Positions 17,700-27,500 of a stretch of 64,000 bases of DNA are shown in pieces. This DNA is from Anaeromicropila populeti. GTDB lineage: Bacteria > Bacillota > Clostridia > Lachnospirales > Lachnospiraceae. Within the stretch, counting starts at the first letter, position 1; each line of letters opens with the position of its first letter. Both the position numbers and the translations under genes were made by a program. The notes below the pieces were generated by a model. It searched no databases, was not told the DNA's origin, and saw nothing but the letters and a program-made list of their open reading frames with translations. The stretch lies in the NCBI RefSeq assembly GCF_900112775.1, contig NZ_FOYZ01000015.1, forward strand, positions 1-64,000, read 5' to 3'.

Positions 17700-18734
17700 T
17701 TAAGTATGATTTATATAGTTAAGGGATTTTTCTGGGGGTATTTTATAACGTATACATTCTAGTGCAGTAGTAAGTTTATTAATCTCCTGCTCCTTTGCGA
17801 ATAAATAGTAAAAAATACGGGCAATAGAAACGGGATATTTTTTTACACATTCTTTGTAGTTTTTAATAAGTAAATGCAATTGATATTCTTCAATTAAATC
17901 ATGGTTTTCCTGATTTACAAGTTCTTTATAAGAAGTAGAAGATAAAATAGTAAAAAACTCGTTTATTGTGCTGGTTTCTATTAGTTTGGTCAGTTGTTCC
18001 TGTTTTAAAGAATAATGAACAGGAATAATTAGTGCCAAAATATCTGAAGTATCAAGTTCGTAATATTTTTTGGAACGGTAAATCCACATAATGTTTAATA
18101 AATCTATCTGTGTACCATACAGTGCAGTCAGTATTTTTTGCGATTCGCCTTTTAGTTTTTTGTTAATAAATCTCCAGGATACTGTAAAAAAATAAACATC
18201 AAGTTGCTCTTCATAAGTGTGGCCAGAAAAATTGCTATTTTGAAATTTTGTAAACAGTTCATAATATTTACTGCCTTTCAAATTACCGATAAATTCATTT
18301 AATGAGTTTGAAGCTGACAGGCGTATCATATCTATTTCTGAATGTGTTTTAAAAAAATCTGCAAATACAGAAAGCTTGCAAATTTTATTGTTGGCATGAA
18401 TGGATTGTAAGCATGCTTTCAGTATATTTATTTCATAACGAAAAAAAATAATGGATAAAGGAGTTCTAAGATCATTTGTAGAAAATTGATATATTTTAGT
18501 GTAGTCCATATAAAGAGAATTATAAATAACTTCTTCAATGTTACCTCGGTGTATGGAGGTTTCGTTTATTTCATTAAATATATTATGGTAACCAGGAAGT
18601 GACTTGAGATAGGCAATAAAACTTGCAGGGGAATCCAGTTGGATAATCTGCTCATATTCTGCATTGCTTATCAAATCCCCAGACATACCATGTATTTTTG
18701 TGATAATACCGCCATAGGTAAGTAAATTTCCCAT
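17700..18734 (-). CDS. ntpC: V-type ATP synthase subunit C
   Basis: Socket subunit (d-type) coupling the central shaft to the K ring. 344 helical residues starting MGNLLTYGGIITKIHGM, with internal triplication features typical of subunit C such as FRYEINILKACL. GGAGGG precedes the ATG. Its stop lies directly before the subunit I translation start region. Confidence 0.9.
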   Translation of the reverse strand: MGNLLTYGGIITKIHGMSGDLISNAEYEQIIQLDSPASFIAYLKSLPGYHNIFNEINETSIHRGNIEEVIYNSLYMDYTKIYQFSTNDLRTPLSIIFFRYEINILKACLQSIHANNKICKLSVFADFFKTHSEIDMIRLSASNSLNEFIGNLKGSKYYELFTKFQNSNFSGHTYEEQLDVYFFTVSWRFINKKLKGESQKILTALYGTQIDLLNIMWIYRSKKYYELDTSDILALIIPVHYSLKQEQLTKLIETSTINEFFTILSSTSYKELVNQENHDLIEEYQLHLLIKNYKECVKKYPVSIARIFYYLFAKEQEINKLTTALECIRYKIPPEKSLNYINHT

Positions 18735-18757
18735 TAAAAACCCTCCAGCATAATGTA

Positions 18758-19069
18758 TTAGGCAGATATAATGCGATTAAAAATTTCGTTGGCGTATATT
18801 TCATTCTTTTTTTCATACAGGTATTCTAGATTTTTCAAGAGAGAATTGTGAGTATTTTGCAGTTCTTCTAACTCTTTCGTTAAAGCTTGATTAGTTTCTA
18901 CACGAATTTTTTCTAGCTGTTCTTTCGTCTTTTCATTTAGTTCAGCATCAAATTTTTCTATTTCCGTACGAATCTGATTATTCAGTTTTGTCTTTTCTTC
19001 GGAAACACTATTTAAAATTTTGTTTGCCTTTTCCTCAATTTCTGATAAAAGAGTAATCATTTTTTCCAT
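18758..19069 (-). CDS. V-type ATP synthase G/H-like stalk subunit
   Basis: 103 residues, nearly all a charged coiled coil with alternating E/K heptads, as expected for the peripheral stalk partner of subunit E (NtpF/AhaH-like). Low-complexity coils make family assignment rest mostly on position: it is the first gene of the ATPase operon. AGGAGG lies 7 bases upstream of ATG 19069; the longer frame to 19129 would bypass it. A TATAAT box on the minus strand at 19137-19132 may drive the operon, but no clear -35 was seen. Confidence 0.8.
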   Translation of the reverse strand: MEKMITLLSEIEEKANKILNSVSEEKTKLNNQIRTEIEKFDAELNEKTKEQLEKIRVETNQALTKELEELQNTHNSLLKNLEYLYEKKNEIYANEIFNRIISA

Positions 19070-19243
19070 GGTACAGCCTCCTAATGATAATATTTCTATG
19101 AGTACTATTCCCATTACATAGTTTTCCATTCATTATAATATCATACTACTTTTTTTGAAATTTAACTATAGTAAAATTATATTTTTATGATATACTTAGA
19201 ATTTGAAAGATATTCATAAGAGGAACAGACTGGAGAATTGGAT

Positions 19244-19879
19244 ATGAGGTTAAGAAATGTAAAAGGTTCTAGAGAAAAAATTGCGGATAATCAATTTGTA
19301 ATACATAATCCAGAAGAGTATAAGGGGTTATGGAAACAAGTATTTAAAAATGATAATCCTCTTCATATTGAAATTGGAATGGGAAAAGGACAATTTATAA
19401 TAAAGATGGCACTGAATAATCCCCATATTAATTTTATTGGCATTGAGAAATATTCTAGTGTGTTAGTTCGTGCAATCGAGAAGAGAGAAGAAGTTGAGTT
19501 AAATAACTTGTTTTTTATTCGTATGGATGCAGAAGATATTAATAATGTTTTTGACAAAAATGAGGTTGCCCAGATTTATTTAAATTTTTCTGATCCATGG
19601 CCAAAGGAGAGACATGCAAAACGCAGGCTGACATCACATCAGTTCTTGGCTAAATATAATCAATTTCTTGAGCAGAAAGGAAAGGTGATTTTCAAAACAG
19701 ACAATAAGGAGCTGTTTGAGTTTTCATTGGAGGAAGTTTCTGTAGCTCAGTGGATCTTAGAAAGTAAAACATTTGACCTACATCATAGCGATGAACAAGA
19801 AGGTAATGTAATGACAGAATACGAGCAGAAATTTTCTGAAGAAGGAAAGCCTATTTGCCGGATGATTATTCATAGATAG
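19244..19879 (+). CDS. trmB: tRNA (guanine46-N7)-methyltransferase
   Basis: SAM-dependent enzyme that makes m7G46 in the tRNA variable loop. 211 residues: SAM motif EIGMGKG, NFIGIEKYSSVL, and the TrmB signature SDPWPKERHAKRRL, plus TEYEQKF at the C-terminus. ATG 19244 is 7 bases after TGGAGA; a TTG at 19238 is less likely. Divergent from the V-ATPase operon. Confidence 0.95.
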   Translation: MRLRNVKGSREKIADNQFVIHNPEEYKGLWKQVFKNDNPLHIEIGMGKGQFIIKMALNNPHINFIGIEKYSSVLVRAIEKREEVELNNLFFIRMDAEDINNVFDKNEVAQIYLNFSDPWPKERHAKRRLTSHQFLAKYNQFLEQKGKVIFKTDNKELFEFSLEEVSVAQWILESKTFDLHHSDEQEGNVMTEYEQKFSEEGKPICRMIIHR

Positions 19880-19950
19880 ATTATTGTTGTTTTATTTCAT
19901 ATGACAGAATCATAGATTATAAAGAATATATTTATGGTGATGGTTATTAA

Positions 19951-20100
19951 ATGGCTCAGTCTCAGGTTAAATCAAAAATTGCAAAAGCAACCGGTACTAA
20001 TCCTAAGTTAAATAAGAAAGCAATGGAGTTTAAAAAATCATGGGATCAGGTAGATAGTATATTACAGTCTTTAGGTAAGCATAATAAAAAAGGAAAGTAG
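19951..20100 (+). CDS. Small basic hypothetical protein (49 aa)
   Basis: An open frame of 49 codons: it begins MAQSQVKSKIAKATGTNPKL, is lysine-rich, and ends LGKHNKKGK. The composition (K, Q, S, N; one Trp) looks coding rather than random, and it fills the gap between trmB and trxA in the same orientation. GGTGATGG about 8 bases upstream is a moderate ribosome-binding site. No known family recognised. The basic helix could bind nucleic acid, but that is a guess. Confidence 0.6.
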   Translation: MAQSQVKSKIAKATGTNPKLNKKAMEFKKSWDQVDSILQSLGKHNKKGK

Positions 20101-20140
20101 TTACTGTATTCAAGTTTTTATAACAAAAGGAGGAAGCAGC

Positions 20141-20458
20141 ATGGCAACACAATTTACAGAAAATAATTTTCAAGAACAGGTATTAAATGAAAGCATGCTT
20201 GTAGTAGTGGACTTTTATGCAGACTGGTGTGGACCTTGTAAAATAATGGGTCCAATTATTGAAGACCTTGCAAAAGAATATGAAGGAACAGTAAAAATTG
20301 GAAAGCTAAATGTAGATAATTGCCCCAATATTAGTGGAACGTACAGGGTAATGTCTATCCCGACAATTCACTTTTTTAAGAATGGTAAGGTTGTAGATAC
20401 GGTTATGGGTGCCGTTTCAAAATCGGTATTGCAGGATAAAATTAATCAACATAAATAA
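20141..20458 (+). CDS. trxA: Thioredoxin
   Basis: Cytosolic disulfide reductase. 105 residues with the active site WCGPC at 29-33, VVDFYADW before it, and the cis-proline segment MSIPTI. AAGGAGG precedes the ATG. It could supply electrons to the thioredoxin-type peroxidases at 53025-54061. A bidirectional terminator follows at once. Confidence 0.96.
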   Translation: MATQFTENNFQEQVLNESMLVVVDFYADWCGPCKIMGPIIEDLAKEYEGTVKIGKLNVDNCPNISGTYRVMSIPTIHFFKNGKVVDTVMGAVSKSVLQDKINQHK

Positions 20459-20495
20459 AGAAAAAGCAGGATAAATCCTGCTTTTTCTTTATTTA
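20453..20495. terminator. Bidirectional terminator after trxA
   Basis: Long perfect stem with AAGAAAAAGCAGGA on the left arm and TCCTGCTTTTTCTT on the right arm, around a 4-base loop, flanked by A-rich and T-rich tracts. It separates trxA from the convergent transporter gene. Confidence 0.9.
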
Positions 20496-20524
20496 TGTTC
20501 AAATTATCTTTCCTAGCTTGAATA

Positions 20525-21745
20525 CTATATATTTTTAATATTTTTCCGATCTAGCTTTCTTTGAATAAACTGGTTTAGTAAATATCCCAAAACAGCAACA
20601 ACTGGGACACCAAGAAACATACCAATAACACCAAAGTAGGCACCACCGATGGTAATGGCAAAAATAACCCAAAGTGGCTTTAGGCCAGTAGATTCTCCTA
20701 ATATTTTAGGTCCGAGATAAAGTCCGTCAAATTGTTGAAGTGCAAAAATCATAATAATAAAAATTACAGCTTGGATAGGATTGAGCAATAAAAAAATAAT
20801 TACACCTGGCACGGCACCAATAAAAGGACCAAAGTACGGAATCATATTGGTGATACCAACAATTACACTTAGCAGCAATGCATAAGGAAGTTGAAATATT
20901 AGCATTAGTACAAAGCAAATGGCACCTATAATTAAGGAATCAATAAATTTACCAATAATAAAACCACTAAATATACTATTACATTCCTTTGCAGTTGAAA
21001 AGAGATATTCGGCCTTTTCTTTTGTTAAAAGAGCATAGACAAGCCTTTTAATGTGATATAGTAAAAATTTCTTATCCGATAATAAATAACAAGAAATCAC
21101 AATAGATAAAAATATATTAATAATCCATTTCATTATTGATACAGAAACGGTTACCAAAACAGGAAATAAGTTTGTTACAAAATTAGTTCCAAAAGATAAA
21201 GCCTGAGGAATCAATTCATTAATCTGTTCTTTAATAGCAGGAATATCTAAATCAGGATATCTGGTTTCCAGTGTGTTTAAATAATCATATATACCATTAA
21301 ACATATTTGAAAATTGTTCTGGATTATCTGTCAGCTTTTGGGTTAAGTCCTGAATACTTGTTCCAAGCTGAGGAATGACATAAATAAATGTCAAAATAAT
21401 AATACCTAAAAAAACTATATAAGAACAAAAAATTGAAATACCTTTGCGAAAAGAAGTATAAGAGGGACTTTTCATTAAGTATTTTTCTAATAGTTGATCA
21501 ATATTTTTAGTAAGCGGTGTTAGTAAAAAGGCAATAAAAAATGCAGCAATAAATGGTGATAAAATACCAAAAACATTTTCAATATTCTGTCTGGTTTCGG
21601 ACCAGTTCATAATGCTGTATATAATAATGGAACCAACCGTTATTACAAATAGAGCATAGATACATATGGTAAAATACTGTTTATTTGATTCAAATACATT
21701 TCGCTTATCAGAATTTTTATTTGAATCAGAAGAGTTTGCCGCCAT
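20525..21745 (-). CDS. AI-2E family transporter (PerM/UPF0118 type)
   Basis: 406-residue polytopic membrane protein with about eight transmembrane helices. Family features: a first helix pair around residues 25-85, a long extracytoplasmic stretch (about 95-180), and the C-terminal GPFIGAVPGVIIFLL, QFDGLYLGPKILG and GLKPLWVIFAITIGG segments. The family includes the AI-2 exporter TqsA but also ion exporters, so the substrate is unknown. AAAGGATGGG precedes the ATG. Confidence 0.88.
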   Translation of the reverse strand: MAANSSDSNKNSDKRNVFESNKQYFTICIYALFVITVGSIIIYSIMNWSETRQNIENVFGILSPFIAAFFIAFLLTPLTKNIDQLLEKYLMKSPSYTSFRKGISIFCSYIVFLGIIILTFIYVIPQLGTSIQDLTQKLTDNPEQFSNMFNGIYDYLNTLETRYPDLDIPAIKEQINELIPQALSFGTNFVTNLFPVLVTVSVSIMKWIINIFLSIVISCYLLSDKKFLLYHIKRLVYALLTKEKAEYLFSTAKECNSIFSGFIIGKFIDSLIIGAICFVLMLIFQLPYALLLSVIVGITNMIPYFGPFIGAVPGVIIFLLLNPIQAVIFIIMIFALQQFDGLYLGPKILGESTGLKPLWVIFAITIGGAYFGVIGMFLGVPVVAVLGYLLNQFIQRKLDRKNIKNI

Positions 21746-21961
21746 AAAAATGTTCCCATCCTTTCAATCGTTCAATACTATAAGTTGTATTTGTATTATA
21801 GCCTTTTTTTTTATTTAATTCAACGAAAAATATAAGTTACAATATAAAATAAAACGAAAAATTATTTTTTTTTAAAAAAAGGCTTGCAATTTGCAAAACT
21901 ATCATATATAATTACTTTTGCGTTTAGGAAATATAAAAAAAGAATAAAAATAATAAAGTAT

Positions 21962-22034
21962 GCGCTTCTAGCTCAGTTGGTAGAGCACCTGACTCTTAAT
22001 CAGGGTGTCCAGGGTTCGAGCCCCTGGAGGCGCA
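21962..22034 (+). tRNA. tRNA-Lys (CTT)
   Basis: Acceptor GCGCTTC/GAGGCGC, anticodon stem CTGA/TCAG with loop CTCTTAA (anticodon CTT), T-loop GTTCGAGCC. Discriminator A; CCA not encoded. The rest of 21746-22242 holds a weak hairpin with T-run near 22063-22091 and the promoter at 22139; nothing else was seen. Confidence 0.95.
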
Positions 22035-22138
22035 CTTGCAAAGTACCGGTTTTGCAGACGAAAGAGCTGTGGGGTTGGTGCTTTTTTGTTGCAAGAAAGT
22101 AAATATTACAAAGAACACATAATTATACAAATAATATA

Positions 22139-22165
22139 TTGACATGTAAAAAAATAGTATATAAT
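22139..22165 (+). promoter_or_regulatory. Candidate sigma-A promoter for the secreted protein gene
   Basis: TTGACA (22139-22144) and TATAAT (22160-22165) are both perfect hexamers, but the spacer is only 15 bases, two short of optimum. It lies about 75 bases before the start codon at 22243. Confidence 0.55.
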
Positions 22166-22242
22166 AGAAAATGTTGGATTGCTATGAAGTTTAAAAGTAA
22201 AAATCAAACAAAATTATTAAATAAGATAAGGAGATTAGTGAA

Positions 22243-22926
22243 ATGAAACAAAAATTTTTAAAAAAGTTAACATGTTTGTTATTAATTATGGGGTTGACTT
22301 TATCTATGTTTGGTTCTAAAATTAATGCAAAAGAGTTAGTAGATGTTGAAAGTGAGTATCAAAAATTACTTTTAGAAAAAATTCAAGAATCAGATATTTT
22401 AGATGAAAACAATTATTCTATTAGCTTTTCCAGTGATAGTAGTGATAATCAAGATACTTTGAAGATGAATTCTATTGATGAGGTAATTAGTTATCTTGAG
22501 CAAAATGAGAATGAGAATGTATATAATGAATCGGTAGTAATAACACCTAACACTCAAAAAAAGGGACTGTTAGCACTTAATGACATTACATATTATACTA
22601 AAAATGTAAAATACGTACGTTCCTTGACTAGTACATATACATTATCTGCTGATGTGACAATGAAGTCTACAAATAATTATGTAACTTCAATTTCTAATCC
22701 AAGATTAACATTGACAGGATTTACTATAGGCGTAGGTATTGAGGATATCAGCTATTCAACCTCAATTTTAGATGGAAGTAGGACAGCATATGTATCAAGT
22801 GATTATACACATGTAACAACTATCACAACTCCAATTGGAGTAATTGAGGTTCATAGAGAGTTATGTCATATGTATATGTATTACAAGTATGATTCAGTTT
22901 ATGATAAAGGGTTTTACTATTTGTAA
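22243..22926 (+). CDS. Secreted hypothetical protein
   Basis: 227 residues with a clear signal peptide: KQKFLKK, hydrophobic LTCLLLIMGLTLSMFG, and a likely cleavage near INAKE (about residue 30). The mature part has an acidic, Asn/Ser-rich first half (to about 100) and a beta-rich second half of alternating Thr/Ser/Tyr strands, ending with many tyrosines (MYMYYKYDS, GFYYL). No family recognised. Seven bases after the stop begins the ribosome-binding site of a 40-codon membrane peptide gene, so the two form a bicistronic unit closed by a terminator. AAGGAG precedes the ATG. Confidence 0.75.
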   Translation: MKQKFLKKLTCLLLIMGLTLSMFGSKINAKELVDVESEYQKLLLEKIQESDILDENNYSISFSSDSSDNQDTLKMNSIDEVISYLEQNENENVYNESVVITPNTQKKGLLALNDITYYTKNVKYVRSLTSTYTLSADVTMKSTNNYVTSISNPRLTLTGFTIGVGIEDISYSTSILDGSRTAYVSSDYTHVTTITTPIGVIEVHRELCHMYMYYKYDSVYDKGFYYL

Positions 22927-22944
22927 GATAGGAGGTAAAATAAT

Positions 22945-23067
22945 GTGTTAATTATTGATACAATAGTATCATTATTAAATGTTATAGTAATGGTTGTATT
23001 TTTTGTTATGTTATGCATTGGTTTCAAATATTTATTTAAACAATCTAACAATAATTTCAAAAGATAG
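22945..23067 (+). CDS. 40-residue single-pass membrane microprotein
   Basis: Starts with GTG at 22945, nine bases after a full GGAGG (22931-22935). The frame gives one long hydrophobic helix (IVSLLNVIVMVVFFVMLCIG) followed by a short polar, basic tail with KYLFKQSNNNFKR. An ATG at 22943 in another frame ends after two codons, so GTG is the meaningful start. It lies between the secreted protein gene and a strong terminator. Function unknown: small toxin-like peptide, partner of the secreted protein, or membrane regulator. Confidence 0.6.
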   Translation: MLIIDTIVSLLNVIVMVVFFVMLCIGFKYLFKQSNNNFKR

Positions 23068-23097
23068 TATTATGGTTTTTATAATATGATTTTATTT

Positions 23098-23147
23098 TGA
23101 AACGTAGTTAACTTTGATTGTGAAGTTAATTACGTTTCTATTTTTTT
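23098..23147 (+). terminator. Terminator of the secreted protein/microprotein unit
   Basis: A 16-bp stem with one mismatch: GAAACGTAGTTAACTT pairs with AAGTTAATTACGTTTC around an 8-base loop, then TATTTTTTTG. Confidence 0.88.
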
Positions 23148-23261
23148 GATAATCTATTAAATATAATAGCTTTTTCAGATATTCATTTTTCAAAAGATAT
23201 GCTATAATAGCGGTATATTTCACATGCAAATGATTATACAGGAAAGGCGGATAGATAATAA

Positions 23262-24425
23262 ATGAATACAAAAAAACTAAGCTGGTTAAATAATTTATTT
23301 CAAAAAGAATTAGACGAAAAAAGAGTGCTGGGCGCGTCGATTCAAATAGAACATAAAGGGAAAACAGCATTTCATAATATATATGGATCAGATAAAGAAG
23401 ATACTATTTATAAAATATTTTCCATGACAAAACCAATTACGGCAACAGCTATTATGATATTAGCGGAGAGAGGTCTGATTGATCTGCAAGAGCCAGCAGA
23501 TAAGTACATTCCAGGACTTAAAAATATGAAGGTGTCAACGAAAGAAGGACTTGTAGATGCAAAAACTCGAATTACAATTCAGCATTTGTTGAATATGACA
23601 TCAGGAATTGCGTATCCGTGGGAAGAAGGCGTACCTGAAAAGGGAATGCTAGACATTCAGCAAGACTTGCTAAAGCGAATGGAGAAGGGTGAAAAAATTG
23701 ATATTGTAAAAATTTGCAACTGCTTTGCAGAAGCACCACTGGACTTTGAACCAGGAACTAGTTGGAAGTATGGTGCGTCAGCAGATTTCTTGGGTGCAAT
23801 CGTACAGATTATAACAGGAATGAGGTATGGAGATTTTTTAAAGCAGGAAATATTTGAGCCACTTAGAATGGTAGATACAGATTTTAAAGTTGCAGAGGAA
23901 AAACGCCCTCGTCTAGCAAAAGTGTATTCAAGAGCTGACGAAGAAGGACATCTGGTGGAAGCACCAGCAGACGAGCCTAAGATATTAAGACTCCTCCAAC
24001 CCGAGGAAAATCCGGATATTGAAGCAGGTGGAGCTGGTTTATATTCTACCTTGGAGGATTATATACATTTTGTCCGCATGCTGGTTGGAAAGGGAACATT
24101 TGAAGGAAGACAGATTTTAGGTCGTAAAACCGTAGAATATATGGGGAAAAACCAGTTAACTCCCGAACAATTGAAAACAGTTTATTTTGAAAGTATTTAT
24201 GGATATGGGTATGGTAATTTAATGCGTGTTATGTTAGATACCTCAGTTGCAGCAAGTAACGGAAGTGTGGGCGAATATGGATGGGATGGACTTGCAGGGA
24301 CATATTTTTTTGTAGATCCAAAGGAAGAACTAGTAATGGTCTATATGCAGCAGATTTTGCAGGGGGGAGACGTTAGCTTAAGAAGAAAAATGCGCCAGAT
24401 TATTTATGGGGCATTAAGTGAATAA
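23262..24425 (+). CDS. Serine hydrolase, class C beta-lactamase-like family
   Basis: 387 residues of the serine beta-lactamase/esterase fold. The nucleophile motif SxxK is FSMTKP (about residue 49), the tyrosine motif is KYGASADFLG (Y-x-S/N), and the third motif appears as GLAGTYFFVDP in place of HTG. No signal peptide, so it is probably a cytosolic esterase or peptidase rather than a resistance enzyme. The substrate cannot be told. AAAGGCGG lies upstream of the ATG. Confidence 0.85.
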   Translation: MNTKKLSWLNNLFQKELDEKRVLGASIQIEHKGKTAFHNIYGSDKEDTIYKIFSMTKPITATAIMILAERGLIDLQEPADKYIPGLKNMKVSTKEGLVDAKTRITIQHLLNMTSGIAYPWEEGVPEKGMLDIQQDLLKRMEKGEKIDIVKICNCFAEAPLDFEPGTSWKYGASADFLGAIVQIITGMRYGDFLKQEIFEPLRMVDTDFKVAEEKRPRLAKVYSRADEEGHLVEAPADEPKILRLLQPEENPDIEAGGAGLYSTLEDYIHFVRMLVGKGTFEGRQILGRKTVEYMGKNQLTPEQLKTVYFESIYGYGYGNLMRVMLDTSVAASNGSVGEYGWDGLAGTYFFVDPKEELVMVYMQQILQGGDVSLRRKMRQIIYGALSE

Positions 24426-24437
24426 GAAGAATCATAT

Positions 24438-24475
24438 AAAAGGGTGTAGTGAATTTGACTGCGCTCTTTTATTGT
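24438..24475 (+). terminator. Terminator after the serine hydrolase
   Basis: A 13-bp stem including G:U pairs (AAAAGGGTGTAGT with ACTGCGCTCTTTT), 7-base loop, followed by ATTGTTTT. Confidence 0.75.
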
Positions 24476-24566
24476 TTTGGTAAATATTACTTATATACAA
24501 ATTCTCTATAATTCGATAAAATGTGATATAATAGGATACTTATGGACATAATATACGGAGGTACAA

Positions 24567-27500
24567 ATGAGAAAAAGAACATTAAAAGTAACATGTGTTA
24601 TCGTTCTAGCTGCTATTTTAATAAATATAATTCAGTTTAGCCCGATAACAAAAGTACATGCGGCATCATTGGATACCAACCTTTTGGTGAATCCTGGCGG
24701 AGATGCAGGAAATAGTACAGCAAATGGGTGGACTGGAGCAAGTGGTTACAACTCTAATACAAATAATTTGCGGTCAACGGCTGGAGGAAGGACTGGTAAT
24801 TATTTTGGTACATTTTCACAAGGATATGTAGATTCTGAAATTAATAATTATCAAGATATCGACATTAGCAGCCAGGCAGCTAAAATTGACAGTAGCACAT
24901 TAATGGTTAATTTTAGTGGATATTACATGAAGACAGGTGCTAAGTCTGGCGATTACATTAAAGTAAAAATTCAACAATTTGATGGAAGTGGAAATGAATT
25001 GTATAATGAGGAAAAAAGTTGTGGAAGTACTACTACATATTCTTCTATCAGTTGGGAACAGTTTCAGATAGTAGAGGCTGTGGCTGCTGGGGCAAGAAAA
25101 ATCAGAATTACCTTATTGTGCTTTCTAACATATCCAGGCGGGATCGGGGCATACACCTATGCAGGATATGATGATATGTCAGTAATATTATACGAAAATG
25201 GAGATATTGCTCCTTCTGTTTCTCAAATCGCGGATCAGTCAGGTGATTCAGGAACCCAGATAGGTCCTTTTTCATTTACCGCATCGGATATGGATAATGC
25301 AGTTGGAACACTTACTGTTTCAGCAAGCTCATCTAACCAATTAGTTATTACCAACTCTAATATAAATGTTTCATTATCAAATGGAAATGGTTCTATCTCT
25401 GTAACATCAACAAGTGGACAGACGGGAACGGCAAATATTACGGTAAGTGTTTCGGATGGGACAAAAGCTACTAATATGATATTTAAAGTTACAGTTTATC
25501 CAAACATTCAATTAGGAAGTAATATTGTAAGTAATTCAGATGGTACTACATTAGATGGATGGACAAATTCAGAATCTCGTATGTATACCAATGGAGGTGT
25601 ATTTATTGTTGGGTCGGTTTCAAGTGGACAGTCAAAATATTATGTTTATCAAGATATAGATATAGCTAAATTTGGTTCTATTATAGATACTGGATTATTA
25701 GAATTTAACTCATCTTATACTAATGTGCAAAGTGGTGAGTGTAAAGTTGAGGGATATGATGGAACTGGTAATCTCTTATGGACTAAAAACAGCGGAACAA
25801 TAAGTTCTGGAACAAGAAAAATCAGGGTTACAATGGGTGGTTCTGTAGGTGCTAGGATAGATAATGTAAGTGTAGTTATATCTAATGCAACCGTTGTTTC
25901 TGTTATAAATGATCAAACATTAAAAGCAGGAGCTACTGCAAATAACATTCCATTTACGGCTGTATATAGTGGGTCAGACATTACTTTGACAGGTACGTCT
26001 TCCAATAACAGTATTGTGAATAGCAGCTCCATTACTTTTGAGGGAAGCGGATATTATAGAAATATTAGTTTTACGGCCCAGGCAGGAGTTTCAGGAACTG
26101 CTGAAATTTCAGTTAAGGTAAATGGAACGGTATATAGAAATTTTCAGGTAACGGTATATACTTGTCCTGGAAAACCATCTATTACAGCTGTGACAGATAG
26201 TTCTGACGGAATTATGGTATCCTTCAATGGTCCGGCATCAGATGGAGGAAGTTCTATTAATTCTTATATAGTAACCTCAGGTGACGGGAGCGTAACAGCA
26301 ACAGGTACGTATAGTCCTATTAAAGTAACAGGTCTTACAGCAGGAAACAGCTACACATTTTCAGTAAAAGCAAAAAATGCTGCGGGAGAAGGAGAAGCTT
26401 CAGATAGTTCAGAAAGTATTATATTTACATCTATACCTACGGTAAATACAGAGTCAATTACATCCATTACATCAACTAGTGCTGCAATAAATGGAAATGT
26501 AGTAAGTGATAATGGAAGCGCTATTTTAGAAAGAGGTATTGAATATAAAAAAGCTACTGATTTAAACTATACAAAAGTAATTTTTAGAACATCGACAACA
26601 GGTAGTTTTAGTATCAGAATATCATCTCTTTCTAATAATACCTCGTATGAGGTAAGAACATATGCAACTAATGCAAAGGGAACAAACTATAGTTCTGTGG
26701 CAACATTTGTTACATTAAACAACATGGCACCAACTATAAATTGTTCGATTGACCTTTGTGTCATTAATGAGGATTCCTCTACGGCAGATTTAGGAGAAAT
26801 TAATTTAACAATTAACGACGAAGAAACTTTGGCAGATAATTTAACAGTAACTGCAAGTTCTAATAACAAACTGCTTGTGCCTGAAGATTCAGCCCACATT
26901 ATAGTGGAAGGGACGGGTGCCAATCGAAAAATAAAAATTATTCCCGCTAAAAATCAGTCTGGAACAGCAATCATAACGGTAACAGTAACGGACGAACAAG
27001 GGGCATTCGCATCAGACACTTTTCAACTAGGAGTAAATTCAATAAATGATGCACCAGTAGCTTTGGACAGCACAATTTCAACTTTTGAGGATATGCCAAA
27101 AGGCGGAATGCTTTCTGCCAGTGATATAGAAAATGATGTACTGACCTATCAATTAGTATCTGGAACCTCAAAGGGCACCATTACATTACAGGCAAGTGGT
27201 TCGTATATGTATGTTCCGAATAAAGATGTAAATGGGATGGATTATTTTACCTACAAAGTAAGTGATGGTAATTTGTATTCCAGTACAGTAACCGTAACAA
27301 TTGAAATTACCTCAGTAAATGATATTCCTGTGGCAAATGACAGCTTTTTTACGATCAATGAGGATACAGAAAAAACTGGAGCTTTAACAGGAATGGATAT
27401 TGATGGGAATACCCTGGCATTTAGTAAGACAGTCGAATCTTTACATGGTTCTGTTACAATCAACAGCAATGGAACATTTCAGTACATGCCAGATGCTAAT

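Noticed and set aside
19141-19243. Plus-strand promoter for trmB
   Set aside because: TTGAAA (19155-19160) and TATACT (19191-19196) are 30 bases apart, too far to be one promoter. No better pair was found.
21884-22102. 72-codon plus-strand ORF spanning tRNA-Lys(CTT)
   Set aside because: It reads the tRNA in frame, giving the well-known false protein string LAQLVEHLTLNQGVQGSSPW. The tRNA explains the open frame.
23092-23370. 92-codon minus-strand ORF
   Set aside because: It covers a terminator hairpin and the start of the serine hydrolase gene; no ribosome-binding site.
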